Of a stretch of 64,000 nt of DNA, positions 21,708-31,590 are shown one piece after another. The notes under the pieces were generated by a model that saw only the letters and a program-made list of their open reading frames with translations, did not search any database and was not told where the DNA came from. Numbering within the stretch: the stretch's first letter is position 1; each line of letters starts with the position of its first letter. The stretch is from Furcasterigmium furcatum (Eukaryota; Ascomycota; Sordariomycetes; Glomerellales; Plectosphaerellaceae): contig BCIA01000003.1 of NCBI GenBank assembly GCA_001599815.1, positions 1,488,001-1,552,000 of the forward strand, in the 5' to 3' direction. The position numbers and the translations under genes are program-made.

Positions 21708-23147
21708 ATGTGTTTCTTGGATGTACAGTATTTCCGCTGCTCCGGACAGGACGGCAGACCGGAGTTTCACCAACATCGGTACAGCAACCTATGCGGTGCC
21801 CGGACGCCGTGCCCCAAGGACGTCTGGGAACGGCGCGTCACTCGATTCTCGTTCGCCTGCCCGTCATGCACGGGCCGATCCTATGTCGTCCCAACCATGG
21901 GCTACGACAAGAATAACCAGGAATGGAAGTCTCGCAACGCAGAAAACCACCAGGGGGGCCTCACGAACGAGGAGATCGTGGGGTGGGCGGACAGATACAT
22001 CAACGACTGGGCCCAGGTCATAGACCTCCTCCACGTCATCGCGGCCCAGCCTCCCGGTCAGCCCATGACCTTTGGCGACCAGGCCGATATCGTCTACAAA
22101 CTGCTGTCTGAGAGTCTCTGCGGCGATTTGTCCCACTACACCGGCTCTTGCACGTGCGACGCCAAGCTGGACATCAAGGCCATGTTCCTCTGCAACCCGG
22201 CCAGCGCTCTGCGCGCCGCCACAGTCGGGGATCTCTGGGGGGCTTGGACGAAGTCTAATCCTATCCCCAAGCAGGTCGTTCAGTACGCGGCGGCAAAGTT
22301 GCGGGAAATACAGTATGACCGCTACGAGATGTTTGATTTCTTGCGATATGAGAGGGGCCTGCAGCCGTTGCTGTCCAACGATGAGATGCTGCACAGACAG
22401 GCTCTGGTGGCTGAGACCCTCCGGGAGGCCTTCACTGCCCAGGGACAGGCTCTGGGCGAGGAACTTGGCGGCGCGGATGACGGGATTCCGCAGGCAGTGG
22501 ACCGCATGCTCAGGCGGTACCAGGTGGTCAAGGTCATGGCCTCGATGATGCTGGAAGATGTCGGCATCTCCAGCGAGCGGCTGCAGCTTGCGGTCTCGCG
22601 GATGGCGAGGATCGCGCGGGAGCCCAAGGACAGGAGATGGAACAAGACGGTGCCCCTGGAGCGGCTCGCGTGGAGGGTTGGCGAGGAGGAGGGGAACCCA
22701 GACGTGACCGGGAAGATCATCGAGGTCGTGGCCGAGAAGTCCTCCTGGCTGCAAGATCAGAAAACTCAGTGGTGGGAGAACCTCAGACGGTACCAGGAAG
22801 TCCGCACCGTGTTCGCGGAGGTCACGGAGGAGATATCGAGGGCCGGGTGGGAGAGTCTGCGGGAGGAGGGGGAGGTGACCGAGTGCGATATCTGCGGGAA
22901 CGGCTTCTTCGAGGCGCCTGCGACGGGGGATGGGTCGTTGGCATGGGCTGAATCCAATTTCTTCAGCGTTCTGAACAGATACGAGGGGGGAGAGGGGCTT
23001 GTCATGATCAGGGGTTGTGGTCACATCCTTGGCGAGCGGTGCCTCTTCCAGAACTGGGCCAGGACGGATGTCAAGCAGGCTTGGTCTTGTCCAGCCTGTT
23101 ACTCGGTCATCTATAAGTCACGGGAGAGAGAGGCCAGCCGGGAGTAG
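21708..23147 (+). CDS. Cysteine-rich protein with C-terminal RING-like finger
   Basis: Single-exon protein of 479 residues; start ATG at 21708 in a CAAGATG context. Residues 1-65 contain a Cys/His cluster (FRCSGQDG, FHQHRYSNLC, CPKDVW, FACPSC). The middle is largely helical and charged, without known domain. The last 90 residues look like a zinc finger of RING type: CDICGNGFF, then a long loop with MIRGCGHILGERCLFQNW and SCPACYSVIY, that is Cys-x2-Cys ... Cys-x-His ... Cys ... Cys-x2-Cys. RING fingers usually recruit ubiquitin E2 enzymes, but the spacing here is unusual (the loop after the first pair is long), so ligase activity is only a suggestion. It neighbours ankyrin- and F-box-type genes in the accessory island. 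Confidence 0.72.
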   Translation: MCFLDVQYFRCSGQDGRPEFHQHRYSNLCGARTPCPKDVWERRVTRFSFACPSCTGRSYVVPTMGYDKNNQEWKSRNAENHQGGLTNEEIVGWADRYINDWAQVIDLLHVIAAQPPGQPMTFGDQADIVYKLLSESLCGDLSHYTGSCTCDAKLDIKAMFLCNPASALRAATVGDLWGAWTKSNPIPKQVVQYAAAKLREIQYDRYEMFDFLRYERGLQPLLSNDEMLHRQALVAETLREAFTAQGQALGEELGGADDGIPQAVDRMLRRYQVVKVMASMMLEDVGISSERLQLAVSRMARIAREPKDRRWNKTVPLERLAWRVGEEEGNPDVTGKIIEVVAEKSSWLQDQKTQWWENLRRYQEVRTVFAEVTEEISRAGWESLREEGEVTECDICGNGFFEAPATGDGSLAWAESNFFSVLNRYEGGEGLVMIRGCGHILGERCLFQNWARTDVKQAWSCPACYSVIYKSREREASRE

Positions 23148-23231
23148 ATGCGGCGAGACGAGACGATCTCGAGAGGGGACGGATATTAAGATAGGGGGCA
23201 AAGAAGGAGACCGGGTACTTCAGAGAAACAG

Positions 23232-24139
23232 TTGAGCATCATTCCATCCAGAGGCAGGCAGGCTGATATCAGTTCTGGTGATGTGTATCATGGTGACTTC
23301 CGGCCCCTGATTTATGCCGCGCTGTACCGCCGTATCGATTGTTTCCACGTGCTACTGGACCACGGCGCTGACATCACCTACAAGGACGCGCATCACGGGA
23401 CGGTGCTGATGCGCCCCGTGGACGGAGACGCCAAGGAGGTGGTTGAGGAGCTAATCCAGCGCGGCATGGATGTCACAGAGCGAGACCTGCTGGGACGGAC
23501 GCTGTTACACTCTGCAACGGTAAATCGTTCGTGGCGGGCCCTCAAATTCTTCCTCGGCGAGACGCCAGCCCTCGACGTCAATGCCCAGGGCCACAGCGGC
23601 GATACAGCGCTTCACGACGTCTGCTCGCGCATGTTCTACGAAGGCGTCCCGATTCTCGTGGCCGCGGGGGCCCGATGCGACATCCGCGACAAGAACGGTC
23701 TCAACGCCGGGGCGGATCCTAATCAAGTCGACTCGTTCAGCCGGCCGGCCCTCCACCACTCTGTCATGTATAACCGCATCGAGTGCGTCTGGATCTTGCT
23801 GGCCCACGGGGCCGACGTGGACCAGTGGCGGGCTCAGGACACGCCGCTCTGGGAGGAGGGTTGGACTGCTGGGAACCGGCTGGCGGCCCACGTCCTTCTC
23901 GAGCACGGAGCCGCGATCCGCAGCAGCTCGCGCTATCTCCAGCACGCGTTGCATTTCGCCGTCTCCGTGGATAGCGTCGCAGTCACGAAGCGTCCTTCGT
24001 CGCGGCAGGTGCGTCAATCCATCTGAAGAGTGAGGGATACACCGCGATACACCTGGCTGAGGCCCACGGTTCCACCGAGGTGTCAACGTTCTTTGCCACA
24101 CTGGGCGGGGAAGCGCTCAAGGAGGGATTGCCAGATTAG
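23232..24139 (+). pseudogene. Broken ankyrin-repeat protein gene
   Basis: Several ankyrin repeats are readable, for example LIYAALYRRIDCFHVLLDHG, GRTLLHSATV, TALHDVC and ALHHSVMYNRIECVWILLAHG. Three defects are visible. There is no in-frame ATG before the first repeat. Between KNGLN and AGADPNQVD about half a repeat is missing. At about 23990 the frame shifts: the open frame runs to a stop at 24026, while the other frame continues as AAGASIHLKSEGYTAIHLAE up to a stop at 24137-24139. An intron at the shift has no good donor-acceptor pair. I therefore call it a decayed gene; a base-calling error could explain the shift alone but not the other defects. It begins 84 bp after the RING-like gene. 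Confidence 0.65.
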
Positions 24140-24411
24140 TGAAGTATCGATGTGCCGAGGAGGATAGGGGGTGGTTCTGAGAAGCATGCCTTGGCATTCT
24201 ATGATGACTGATGACACCCCCTGAGACGTACAGAACACGAGGCGGTTCACTCAAAGATATTCAGGAGACTAGGCGCTGGAAGTACATTTGTGTCGATACA
24301 TTCATGGAATCACATTGCGAGCTAGTACTGCCTGCTCGCCGGTTTACATACAAATCCGGCCTTGCACCGACTTCAAGTTCACTTCTTGTCCGTCTCAACA
24401 CGCCCGAGACC

Positions 24412-25780
24412 ATGGAGCCCCAGACTCAAACACAGACTCTGTCTACATAGAGTTTCACCGACGAACAACAGCTCGCCTCCGACAGCTCCTGCTTTGCATC
24501 TCCTCCCCCTCGACGTGTGGTTGCTGGTCCTCGGCCATTTCTCACCCCACGACGTGTTGCATCCATCACACAACTGCAGACACTTGCGGACTGTGGCAAC
24601 ACACAACTTTCCGGAAGAGGTTCGCGACCTGTCTCCGTCAATCGACCGCACCCAGTTCATCACGGCATTTGCGCTTACCTCGCTGGAGCACTGGGCATGT
24701 ACTACCTGGTCTCGACTGCACCGTGACGACTTCACGGACGTCCCCACGAAATATTCCCCGAAAGAGTGCCCCGATTCGAGTCCGTCCAAAGATTCTTACC
24801 ATCAAGCCACTTGCCTCATAACCCGCGATGGCTACTACGTCACCCGGCTCAGGCACGTCCAGCTAGCACTGAAATACGCAGGCAGACGCGTGGGACTTGA
24901 CCCAGCCTACGAACAGTATCTAGAAGACCTCATGGCGCCGTATCTCCATGCAGGTGACCCGAGAAATTGTCACAGTCTGCCGAACGATGTCACCACACCT
25001 CTCCAGTACCGAGCTCAGGCGAAGATTGCTACCCTTGACCTGAATAGGGGCTCCGGTTGCTCCGTCCCCCGATACCTTCTTTGCGAGGAGTGGCGATATA
25101 CTCCTCCCGACGAGATTTACCCGTCGCCCTTTCAAAGAGGTTGGGCGTGGAACTGCATTGAACGCAATGCTCTCCGGTCCCTTACGACGTGTTGTCATCA
25201 GGATAGTCGCTGGCCTGGCCTTTGGCCACGCCCTTCGACGGCCACCCGATTTGACTCGGCGGCCACCCCGCTCTGGAGGAACATTGAGAAGCTTCTCGAC
25301 CAACCCCTGGAGAATCCCATCACCTTTTCCTGCGACTACTGTCCAACGGACCTTGAGCTTTGTTTCGAGGACGAAGATTTCAAGGGCCGTCACGCTCTCG
25401 TGATCCGCGTATGGAAAGACGTGTGCATTTCAAGGGAAGAGCGGACGAGGCGGACAGATCGCCAGCAGAGGCGGAATCTTCCTCAGATGACAGACTACGC
25501 CCCTAGCGATACGCGTTACATGTATGAACATGGCGGTTGTCGGCCAAAGCATACGAACTCGGGGGCTTGTGCCCCATCCCAGACTTCACGCTGGAAGAAA
25601 TGGACATGCAAGGTTTTCGGTTTTGCAAGCACACCAGGAGACAAGAAGAAGTCGCCGGGAAGACACAAGAAGAATGAGCGAGGAATTACGCGGCGGCCAG
25701 CGAATACCTGCCAGACAAGACCGAGCGGAACCCCCCTGACCATGGATCCGACGAACCTCACCATCGCGTTTCTGATGTAG
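24412..25780 (+). CDS. F-box-like protein with uncertain 5' end
   Basis: The long frame contains an F-box-like start (LHLLPLDVWLLVLGHFSPHD) and, near the end, FSCDYCPTDLELCFEDEDF with ALVIRVWKDV, a block seen in many uncharacterised F-box-type proteins of filamentous fungi. F-box proteins usually deliver targets to SCF ubiquitin ligases. The frame has no ATG before the F-box. The ATG at 24412 (MEPQTQTQT) is in another frame and meets a stop at 24448. Removing 24441..24471 (GT...AG, 31 nt) would join the two cleanly, but that is shorter than normal fungal introns; otherwise the gene has a 5' frameshift. The last about 100 residues are basic and low in hydrophobics, and may be read past the original end. 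Confidence 0.5.
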
Positions 25781-25918
25781 TGAGCACTCGAAGCGAATCG
25801 CAGTGACTTCCCCACAGAGTTCACACGCAGAACACATAATTAATCATCTAGGCCCTAACGGGTCTAGCTTAGAAAAATATAACATTATTATACTATAATA
25901 AAAATTATGAGAAACGGC

Positions 25919-25924
25919 AAAAAA
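25919..25924 (-). terminator. Pol III T6 terminator of the first 5S gene
   Basis: Six A on the plus strand, that is TTTTTT on the transcribed strand, directly at the 3' end of the 5S gene. Confidence 0.8.
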
Positions 25925-26042
25925 CATACAACACCGGGTATTCGCTGGTCGTCACCGACCCAACTACTAATCCAGCCCTCACTGGCTTATCTATGGGAGA
26001 GCGGACGGGATCCCGAGTTTTCCAGTGGGTATGGTCGTATGT
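25924..26042 (-). rRNA. 5S ribosomal RNA, copy 1
   Basis: The minus strand begins ACATACGACCATACCCACTG, continues with CGGGATCCCGTCCGCTCTCC and TAGTAGTTGGGTCGGTGACG, and ends GGTGTTGTATGT. This is the fungal 5S rRNA sequence, 119 nt, with paired 5' and 3' ends (ACATAC/GTATGT) and the internal control region of Pol III genes. It is followed by a T6 terminator and a markedly AT-rich stretch (about 25855-25915). Dispersed single 5S genes outside the rDNA array are usual in filamentous ascomycetes. It differs from copy 2 at one or a few internal bases (GTTTTCC versus GTTCTCC on the plus strand). Confidence 0.95.
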
Positions 26043-26630
26043 ACTGGGTTCTTCCAGTCGCTGGCATTATCAGGCATGTGGCACCAGATCAATTGTGTCG
26101 TCGCCAGACCAATGGACTTGTATCACTCACAAGGGAAGCAAGTACGTGAGGGAACTCGGCGACATAACAGGTCGTGTCCATGGCGTCAACAGACGAGAGA
26201 CTGACGAACGGCACTGGTTCGACTCTGCCTATCAGCGTGAGCGCAATGCAATGCATCTCGCAGTTCTCCTGCATTGCACATACATAAGTCCATACACGCA
26301 CCTTATGATGCCCCCTGCTTGTTGGTTCGGGGTGTCACCCATAACGGGCACAGCTCAGGTGAGGCGCTTCGCTTGGCGGCGCTCGACCTTCCGCAATCGG
26401 CCTGTCGTCGGTACCAACGTTGCAGCGTGGCCGCGTTGATAAGTCGAGATGACAGCTGTCAAGTTGACGAGGCAGGGAATGGATGAGCCTCGACTCCCAA
26501 CTGACTTGTGTCCGCCAATACGGGATCAAAAGCACACCCACGCCCTGCCACCGAACGTTCCCGGGAGATCTGTACATATATTGAGGGATCCCCAGTTCTG
26601 CCAGAGATGCAGCGGCACAAAGAACATGCG

Positions 26631-26726
26631 ATGCTCCAAGTGATACTCCAAGTGATACTGCAAGTGATACTCCAAGTGATGCTCCAAGTGATGCTCCAAG
26701 TGATGCCCCAAGCGATGCTCCAAGAC
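26631..26726. repeat. 12-bp tandem repeat, 8 units
   Basis: Eight head-to-tail units of ATGCTCCAAGTG with variants ATACTCCAAGTG, ATACTGCAAGTG and ATGCCCCAAGCG. Because 12 is a multiple of three, frames stay open through it on both strands, giving spurious tetrapeptide-repeat ORFs. It lies 335 bp upstream of the transporter start. Confidence 0.92.
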
Positions 26727-26953
26727 CATGCCACGCCGCCGGCCATGCATCAGCCAAGGACTGGCCCTTGAACATCGCCACGAGATTGTCATGATCACAA
26801 GCATCGCGCCGGCCAGGCCATTCTCAACCCGCCCGACTTCGCGCTCGATAATGGGCGCATCCTGCACCACCCCCTGGTTTCCCCAAGAGGTACCCTGCAA
26901 CACACCACCAACCTCGTGCAGAGTGCAGATGGCCATTTGCTTGGCGCCTGGGA

Positions 26954-26961
26954 TATAAAAA
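26954..26961 (+). promoter_or_regulatory. TATA box of the transporter gene
   Basis: TATAAAAA, 100 bp before the ATG at 27061, in a GC-rich neighbourhood. Confidence 0.6.
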
Positions 26962-27060
26962 GGGGCGTCTCTGGGGCGGGCGAGACCGTGTTCAGCACTG
27001 CTCACTTCGAAGTAGCCGGGTTTTCCTGCATTTTACTCCTTGAGACACCACGTCACAACC

Positions 27061-29015
27061 ATGGCGACGCAGCGGGCTTTTGATAATGTTGCCACGCGCC
27101 AGTCTGACGAAGAAGTAGGCACCTTCGAAGTCGGCGAGAAAGTTGACGGGTCTACCAATGTCGAGCCACAGGAGGATGGCCGCGGCAGCTCCGTGCACGG
27201 GTTGAGTCCAGCAGAGCAGAAGAAAACAATGTCTGTACCCCACCATCATGAAGTACAGAAGGCCATTCCCCTGACGGTGAAATCATGCATAGTCGGCGCG
27301 TTGACCTTCGGTTGCTTCCGATCTTGGGTGCCATGTACGCCATGTCGCTTATAGACCGCACGAATCTCGGACTCGCTCTCATTGCGGGCCTCCTGGAAGA
27401 CCTTGGCCTGTATATCGGCAACCGGTACACGATCATCGTCATGGTCTTCTTCGTAGCATACATGTGAGTGTGCTGGATCTGGCTTGCAAGAAAATTTCTG
27501 ACGGAAAACAGTATTTTTGAGATCCCCAGCGTATGTGCAAAGACCTTCCCCGCACGTTCACTATGATATGGAAACTAACTATGCAGAACTTGATTCTCCC
27601 CCGTGCTGGGCCGGCGAACTGGCTTTCCTTCCTTGGTGTCGGCTTTGGCTCCGTCCTCGTTGGCATGGGCTTCACGCAGCACTGGGGTACTATGGCTCTC
27701 TGCAGGGCACTACTCGGTGTTCTTGAGGCAGGATTCCTGCCTGGTAAGTCCCGGTTGAGCCTTGAAAGCCCTACACTATAGCTGACCTGTATATATAGGT
27801 TGCGCTTATCTTATTACCTGCTGGTACACCCGCTTCGAAGTCGGAAAGAGACTCTCTGGATTCTGGATCATGTCCATTCTTGCCAGCGGCTTCTCTGGCA
27901 TCTTTGCCTATGTTCTGGCACTGCTCGCCGGCAAAGGCGGTCTCAACGGCTGGAGCTGTGAGTGCATTGGTCCATTGCCTGATCCCAATGAGTTCTCGGT
28001 TCTAATGCGCACACGTGACGTAGGGATCTTCATCATCGAGGGCTTAATCACGTAGGAGCATGTGGCCAGTAGATCATCAGTTCAGCGAGCTAACCCCCTT
28101 GGTATAGTGTTGCCATCTGCGTCTGCGGCTGGTTCATCATCATCGATTTCCCAGCCAAGGCCGGCAAGTTCCTAAGCCCGGCCGAGAAGGCTTTCGTCAT
28201 CGAACGCATCAACAATGACCGAGGCGACGCCGAGCAGGACGAAATCAACGCGGCTAAGATTCTTCATCACCTCAAGGACTGGAAGCTGTACTTCTGGGCG
28301 TTCAACCTCATGTGCTCGACCCTGCCCGGCTACGCGTACTCATACTTTCTGCCCGTTATTCTTAACGGCGGTTTAGGGTTCAGTCAGACCAACTCGATGC
28401 TTCTTATCGCCCCGCCCCAGGTTTTGGGCGCTATTTTAACGTTGTTTTCCGGCTGGCTCGGCGACAAGTATAAGATCCGCGGGCCCCTCATTGCTGCACA
28501 TCAGGCTCTCAATGCCGTGGGCATGCTGATTATGGTATACGCCAAGTCAAGTGCTGTTAGGTACTTTGGCGCATTTATCGGTATGCGTCTACTCAGCCAG
28601 TAACTTTTCGTGCGTCGATATTGACTTTTGTTGACAGGCATCGGCTTCACTCACTACTGCGTCCCTGGCATCCTCACATACCAGGCAAACAATATTACAT
28701 CCCATTCGAAGCGAGCGGTGGCTTCAGCTACCTGCCTCATTGGAGGTGGTTTGGGCGGCATTTTGGCAAGTGTTGCGTTCATGGCAAAAGAAAGTCCCCA
28801 TTACGTGGTATGGCCCTCCGTGGCTCCCTCCCTCTCCTCCCTGTCTCAGTTGCTCACTCTTGTCGTAGACTGGTGTCTGGACCACCGTTGGTGTATCCAT
28901 AGTAAGCATCTGCATGGTCGTCATCATGGACATCCACTTCTGGCGGTTGAACAAGGCGGCAAAAGCTGGGCAACGCGTCAACGAGGGAATGGCCGGTTGG
29001 ATGTATACGCTGTAA
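27061..29015 (+). CDS. MFS transporter, allantoate permease (Dal5/Tna1) type
   Basis: Proton-coupled importer of small organic anions or vitamins at the plasma membrane; substrate cannot be read from sequence. Model: join(27061..27230, 27293..27463, 27512..27530, 27587..27743, 27799..27957, 28024..28051, 28108..28580, 28638..28807, 28869..29015), 497 residues, nine exons, all frames joining. Family landmarks: RRVDLRLLPILGAMYAMSL, DRTNLGLA, GFLPGCAYLITCWYTR, LSGWLGDKYKIRGP, SHSKRAVASATCLIGGG. The first intron uses a GTCTGT donor, which joins QKKT to IRRVDLRLLP; without it the gene would appear frameshifted. Twelve helices are expected. Despite lying between two 5S genes and next to decayed genes, it is intact throughout. 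Confidence 0.9.
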
Positions 29016-30314
29016 AGAGGTTTCAACAAGGCGTCTATTACAACTATCTCAGATCTAAAACTAAGCTCGCCGCGGCTTTATCCAGCCTCCCAGAACTCAT
29101 CTAAACTAAAGTAATCCAGATCCCAGCCCACAGAAGATAACACATCCTTGCACTTCAGAGACGAAGTTGGCTGGCATGTGGTATCCCGATAAAAGTTCAA
29201 TCAAACGTTCTCGTTGAGACCATCATGATGATGATCACGAGGGGAAAGAGACGCGCCGTAGACCCCGAGAGGCTGAGCATAGGAAACGCTGGCAATGCTG
29301 GATGTGGTCGGACCAGGCCCAGATGGCAGGATGGTCCCTACCCAGCAGACATTAACCGCGTAGGCCAAATGATTGGAGAAAGAACACTTCATCGTGTCGC
29401 AATGTCCCAGGTGATGACTGAAGACATTGAACATAGATACATCTAGCTTAGCCATAGTCAGCGTGGCTGCTAAGAGTATCTTAACGGGGAAATCTGTTTT
29501 GTTTGCCTGTTGTAATGGTCTGGGCCTAGCGAACCGTCACACCGGCTTCTCTCAGAAATGTTCACAAAGCAGCCATTATCCCATGTGGCGCTATTTATCA
29601 ACTTACATGAATCAAGAAATTATCGACTTCCTCAACGGTGTCCCGCTCGGCCCCGAGTTGATCCCTCTGATTCGTCTGTACCCTATTGGGAACAGGGAAA
29701 AATTAGACAGGGCAGACATGGCGACGGCGCGATAATATGGCAGGACCGTTCTCGACACGATGCCCGAGGATTGTGACAGAGCGCTCGGCATCCTGCTTAT
29801 CGGAGGAGCATGGTCAGCTGGTCAGACTTCCCGTCATTTTCCCCTTCTCGTCAACTCGGAATGCCTTGAGCTCTTTTCCAATTAGGAAGAAGAGGTGGCC
29901 AGCAAGTCGGCCCCGGAAGCAGGATGAACGCTTTTACCCTCCTCGGTCACAGTGGATTGTAGCTGTCATTAATCTTATCATCTCGACCAACAGCGACGAT
30001 GAGAACGGGGACGACGAGGAACGGGAAGACGGCGACGAATGCAAAGGGGAAGAGCAGGAGCCATACTGGATGTTCGTTGCCTGTCGACATATCGTGTTAT
30101 TCTTCACCCATATGACGGATTCGGAAGGTGGTGTGTCGTGGGAGTCGGAGTGCCGCTTGTGCGACAATTTCGACGGGAGATATAAATAGGAAGTTTTATA
30201 GCTATTCTTCGCTTTAATGGTTCTCGGCAGCGCATTCCCTATCATATTAAATATTGTCCACTCAAATCTTAATTAAGTATCAACGTCCTCACAAGAGGAA
30301 CAAAAAAATTAAAG
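29016..30314. other. Intergenic, AT-richer, no gene seen
   Basis: 1.3 kb after the transporter. Open frames are short and of poor composition. A stretch at 29990-30060 is rich in GACGA and GAA (acidic if translated) but without homology signs. The last 130 bp before the second 5S gene are AT-rich, as downstream of copy 1. Confidence 0.5.
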
Positions 30315-30320
30315 AAAAAA
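30315..30320 (-). terminator. Pol III T6 terminator of the second 5S gene
   Basis: AAAAAA on the plus strand, TTTTTT on the transcribed strand, at the 3' end of 5S copy 2. Confidence 0.8.
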
Positions 30321-30438
30321 CATACAACACCGGGTATTCGCTGGTCGTCACCGACCCAACTACTAATCCAGCCCTCACTGGCTTATCTATGGGAGAGCGG
30401 ACGGGATCCCGAGTTCTCCAGTGGGTATGGTCGTATGT
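30320..30438 (-). rRNA. 5S ribosomal RNA, copy 2
   Basis: Same 119 nt sequence and orientation as the copy at 25924-26042, nearly identical over its whole length; the plus strand has GTTCTCC where copy 1 has GTTTTCC. Flanking DNA differs from copy 1 immediately outside the gene on the 5' side, so the unit duplicated or converted is essentially the gene itself. Internal promoter and T6 terminator are intact, so it can be assumed functional. Confidence 0.95.
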
Positions 30439-31590
30439 GCTAGGAAGGAGCATTGCGGGCTACTATAACGTTGGAAATATCGAGAAACAACACAATGTGC
30501 GGTGGAGAGAAACAGTGGGTTCTGGAGTTGCGAATTTCCCAGTGGTCTGGGACCACCCTGATTGGACCAATTTAGCGAGTCGAGGCACTGACCATCCCTC
30601 TGCCGATTCCACTAACCCAAAATTGTCAAGAGGCTTCGCATCCTCTCATTTGGCGAATGCGAAACCGCGTCTCGTCCTCCAAGTTCCTTCATGAGGAGCT
30701 GCGCTTTGTGGCTAATCAGCTCGCACCTCGCACCTCGCCCTTGCATTTCTCCGACCTGCGTACGTACGTACGGTCCGGCCTCCAAGGGACTTCGCTTGTG
30801 CGGTGGACGCATTCGCAACATCCGCCTTACGCACGGATCGATGGAGACTGCCCCTCCAAGTCGATGACGCCGTCACTGCACCGGTGGTTCCTGGATGAAG
30901 CCCCCGCCGGACCAACGAGGTTCATGATGATCGACTTTCCTGTTTGAATTCAGCTCAGGACGGAGGCGGCCCGGAGTCAATTCCGCGCGCCCCTTGTCTC
31001 TGGCTGGCGTCACGCTAATTAGGCCTCTCGCGATTCGTCTCGTGGCATGGCCAAGCCTCCCCGGAACGCCGCCTCGCTGTTGTGACATGGCCGCTCTGCT
31101 CTTCATTCTCGTGCCCAGACGCCCACGATGCGGCTGCCGGCATCGATCCTTGCCAGCGGGAGTCGCCTTGCATTCGTTCTCGCATAGACACCTCCGCTAG
31201 GAGCAATATCTCTCCGGCCCCCTCCCAGCACGTTCAGGGGACCTCGCGGCGCAACCATTCCTCCCTTCCAGATATCCGGATTACCCATCCATCAAAGCCA
31301 GCAGGAGGAGACAAAGGCAGGCAACCGTCGGGATCAATTCACTTCGTCGCGCGCGGTACCTTGGACCCGGTCTCCAGGCTGCCAAACGCCCGATAATTCA
31401 CCTTCCACGTCGTCGCCGTCTTCGTCGTCACCTGGTGGGCGGCTCCTCTCCCCTTCGCTGCGCCGGCAATCACGTATAAAGCAAACGACGCGCCTGCCTC
31501 CTCGCCGCCTGTATTCTTGTCCAGATACCCCCATACCGGACTCACACCTCCTACTCCTTCTCCAAAAGAAGAGCACCAGACAATTTCACC
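30439..31590. promoter_or_regulatory. Intergenic with TATA box before the carotenoid oxygenase
   Basis: 1.15 kb. A TATAAAGC lies at 31475-31482, about 110 bp before the ATG at 31591. A short (TACG)n run sits at about 30758-30771. No gene recognised. Confidence 0.5.

Noticed and set aside
25850..25920. AT-rich patch as evidence of RIP-mutated transposon
   Set aside because: Only about 70 bp, directly behind the 5S terminator, with no recognisable element.
26335..26781. Minus-strand frame encoding a GASL-type tetrapeptide repeat
   Set aside because: Produced by the 12-bp tandem repeat, which is open in several frames on both strands; no start context or flanking domain.
27230..27300. Frameshift at the start of the MFS transporter
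   Set aside because: A GT-AG intron at 27231-27292 joins the two frames and gives the expected IRRVDLRLLP sequence, so no lesion is needed.
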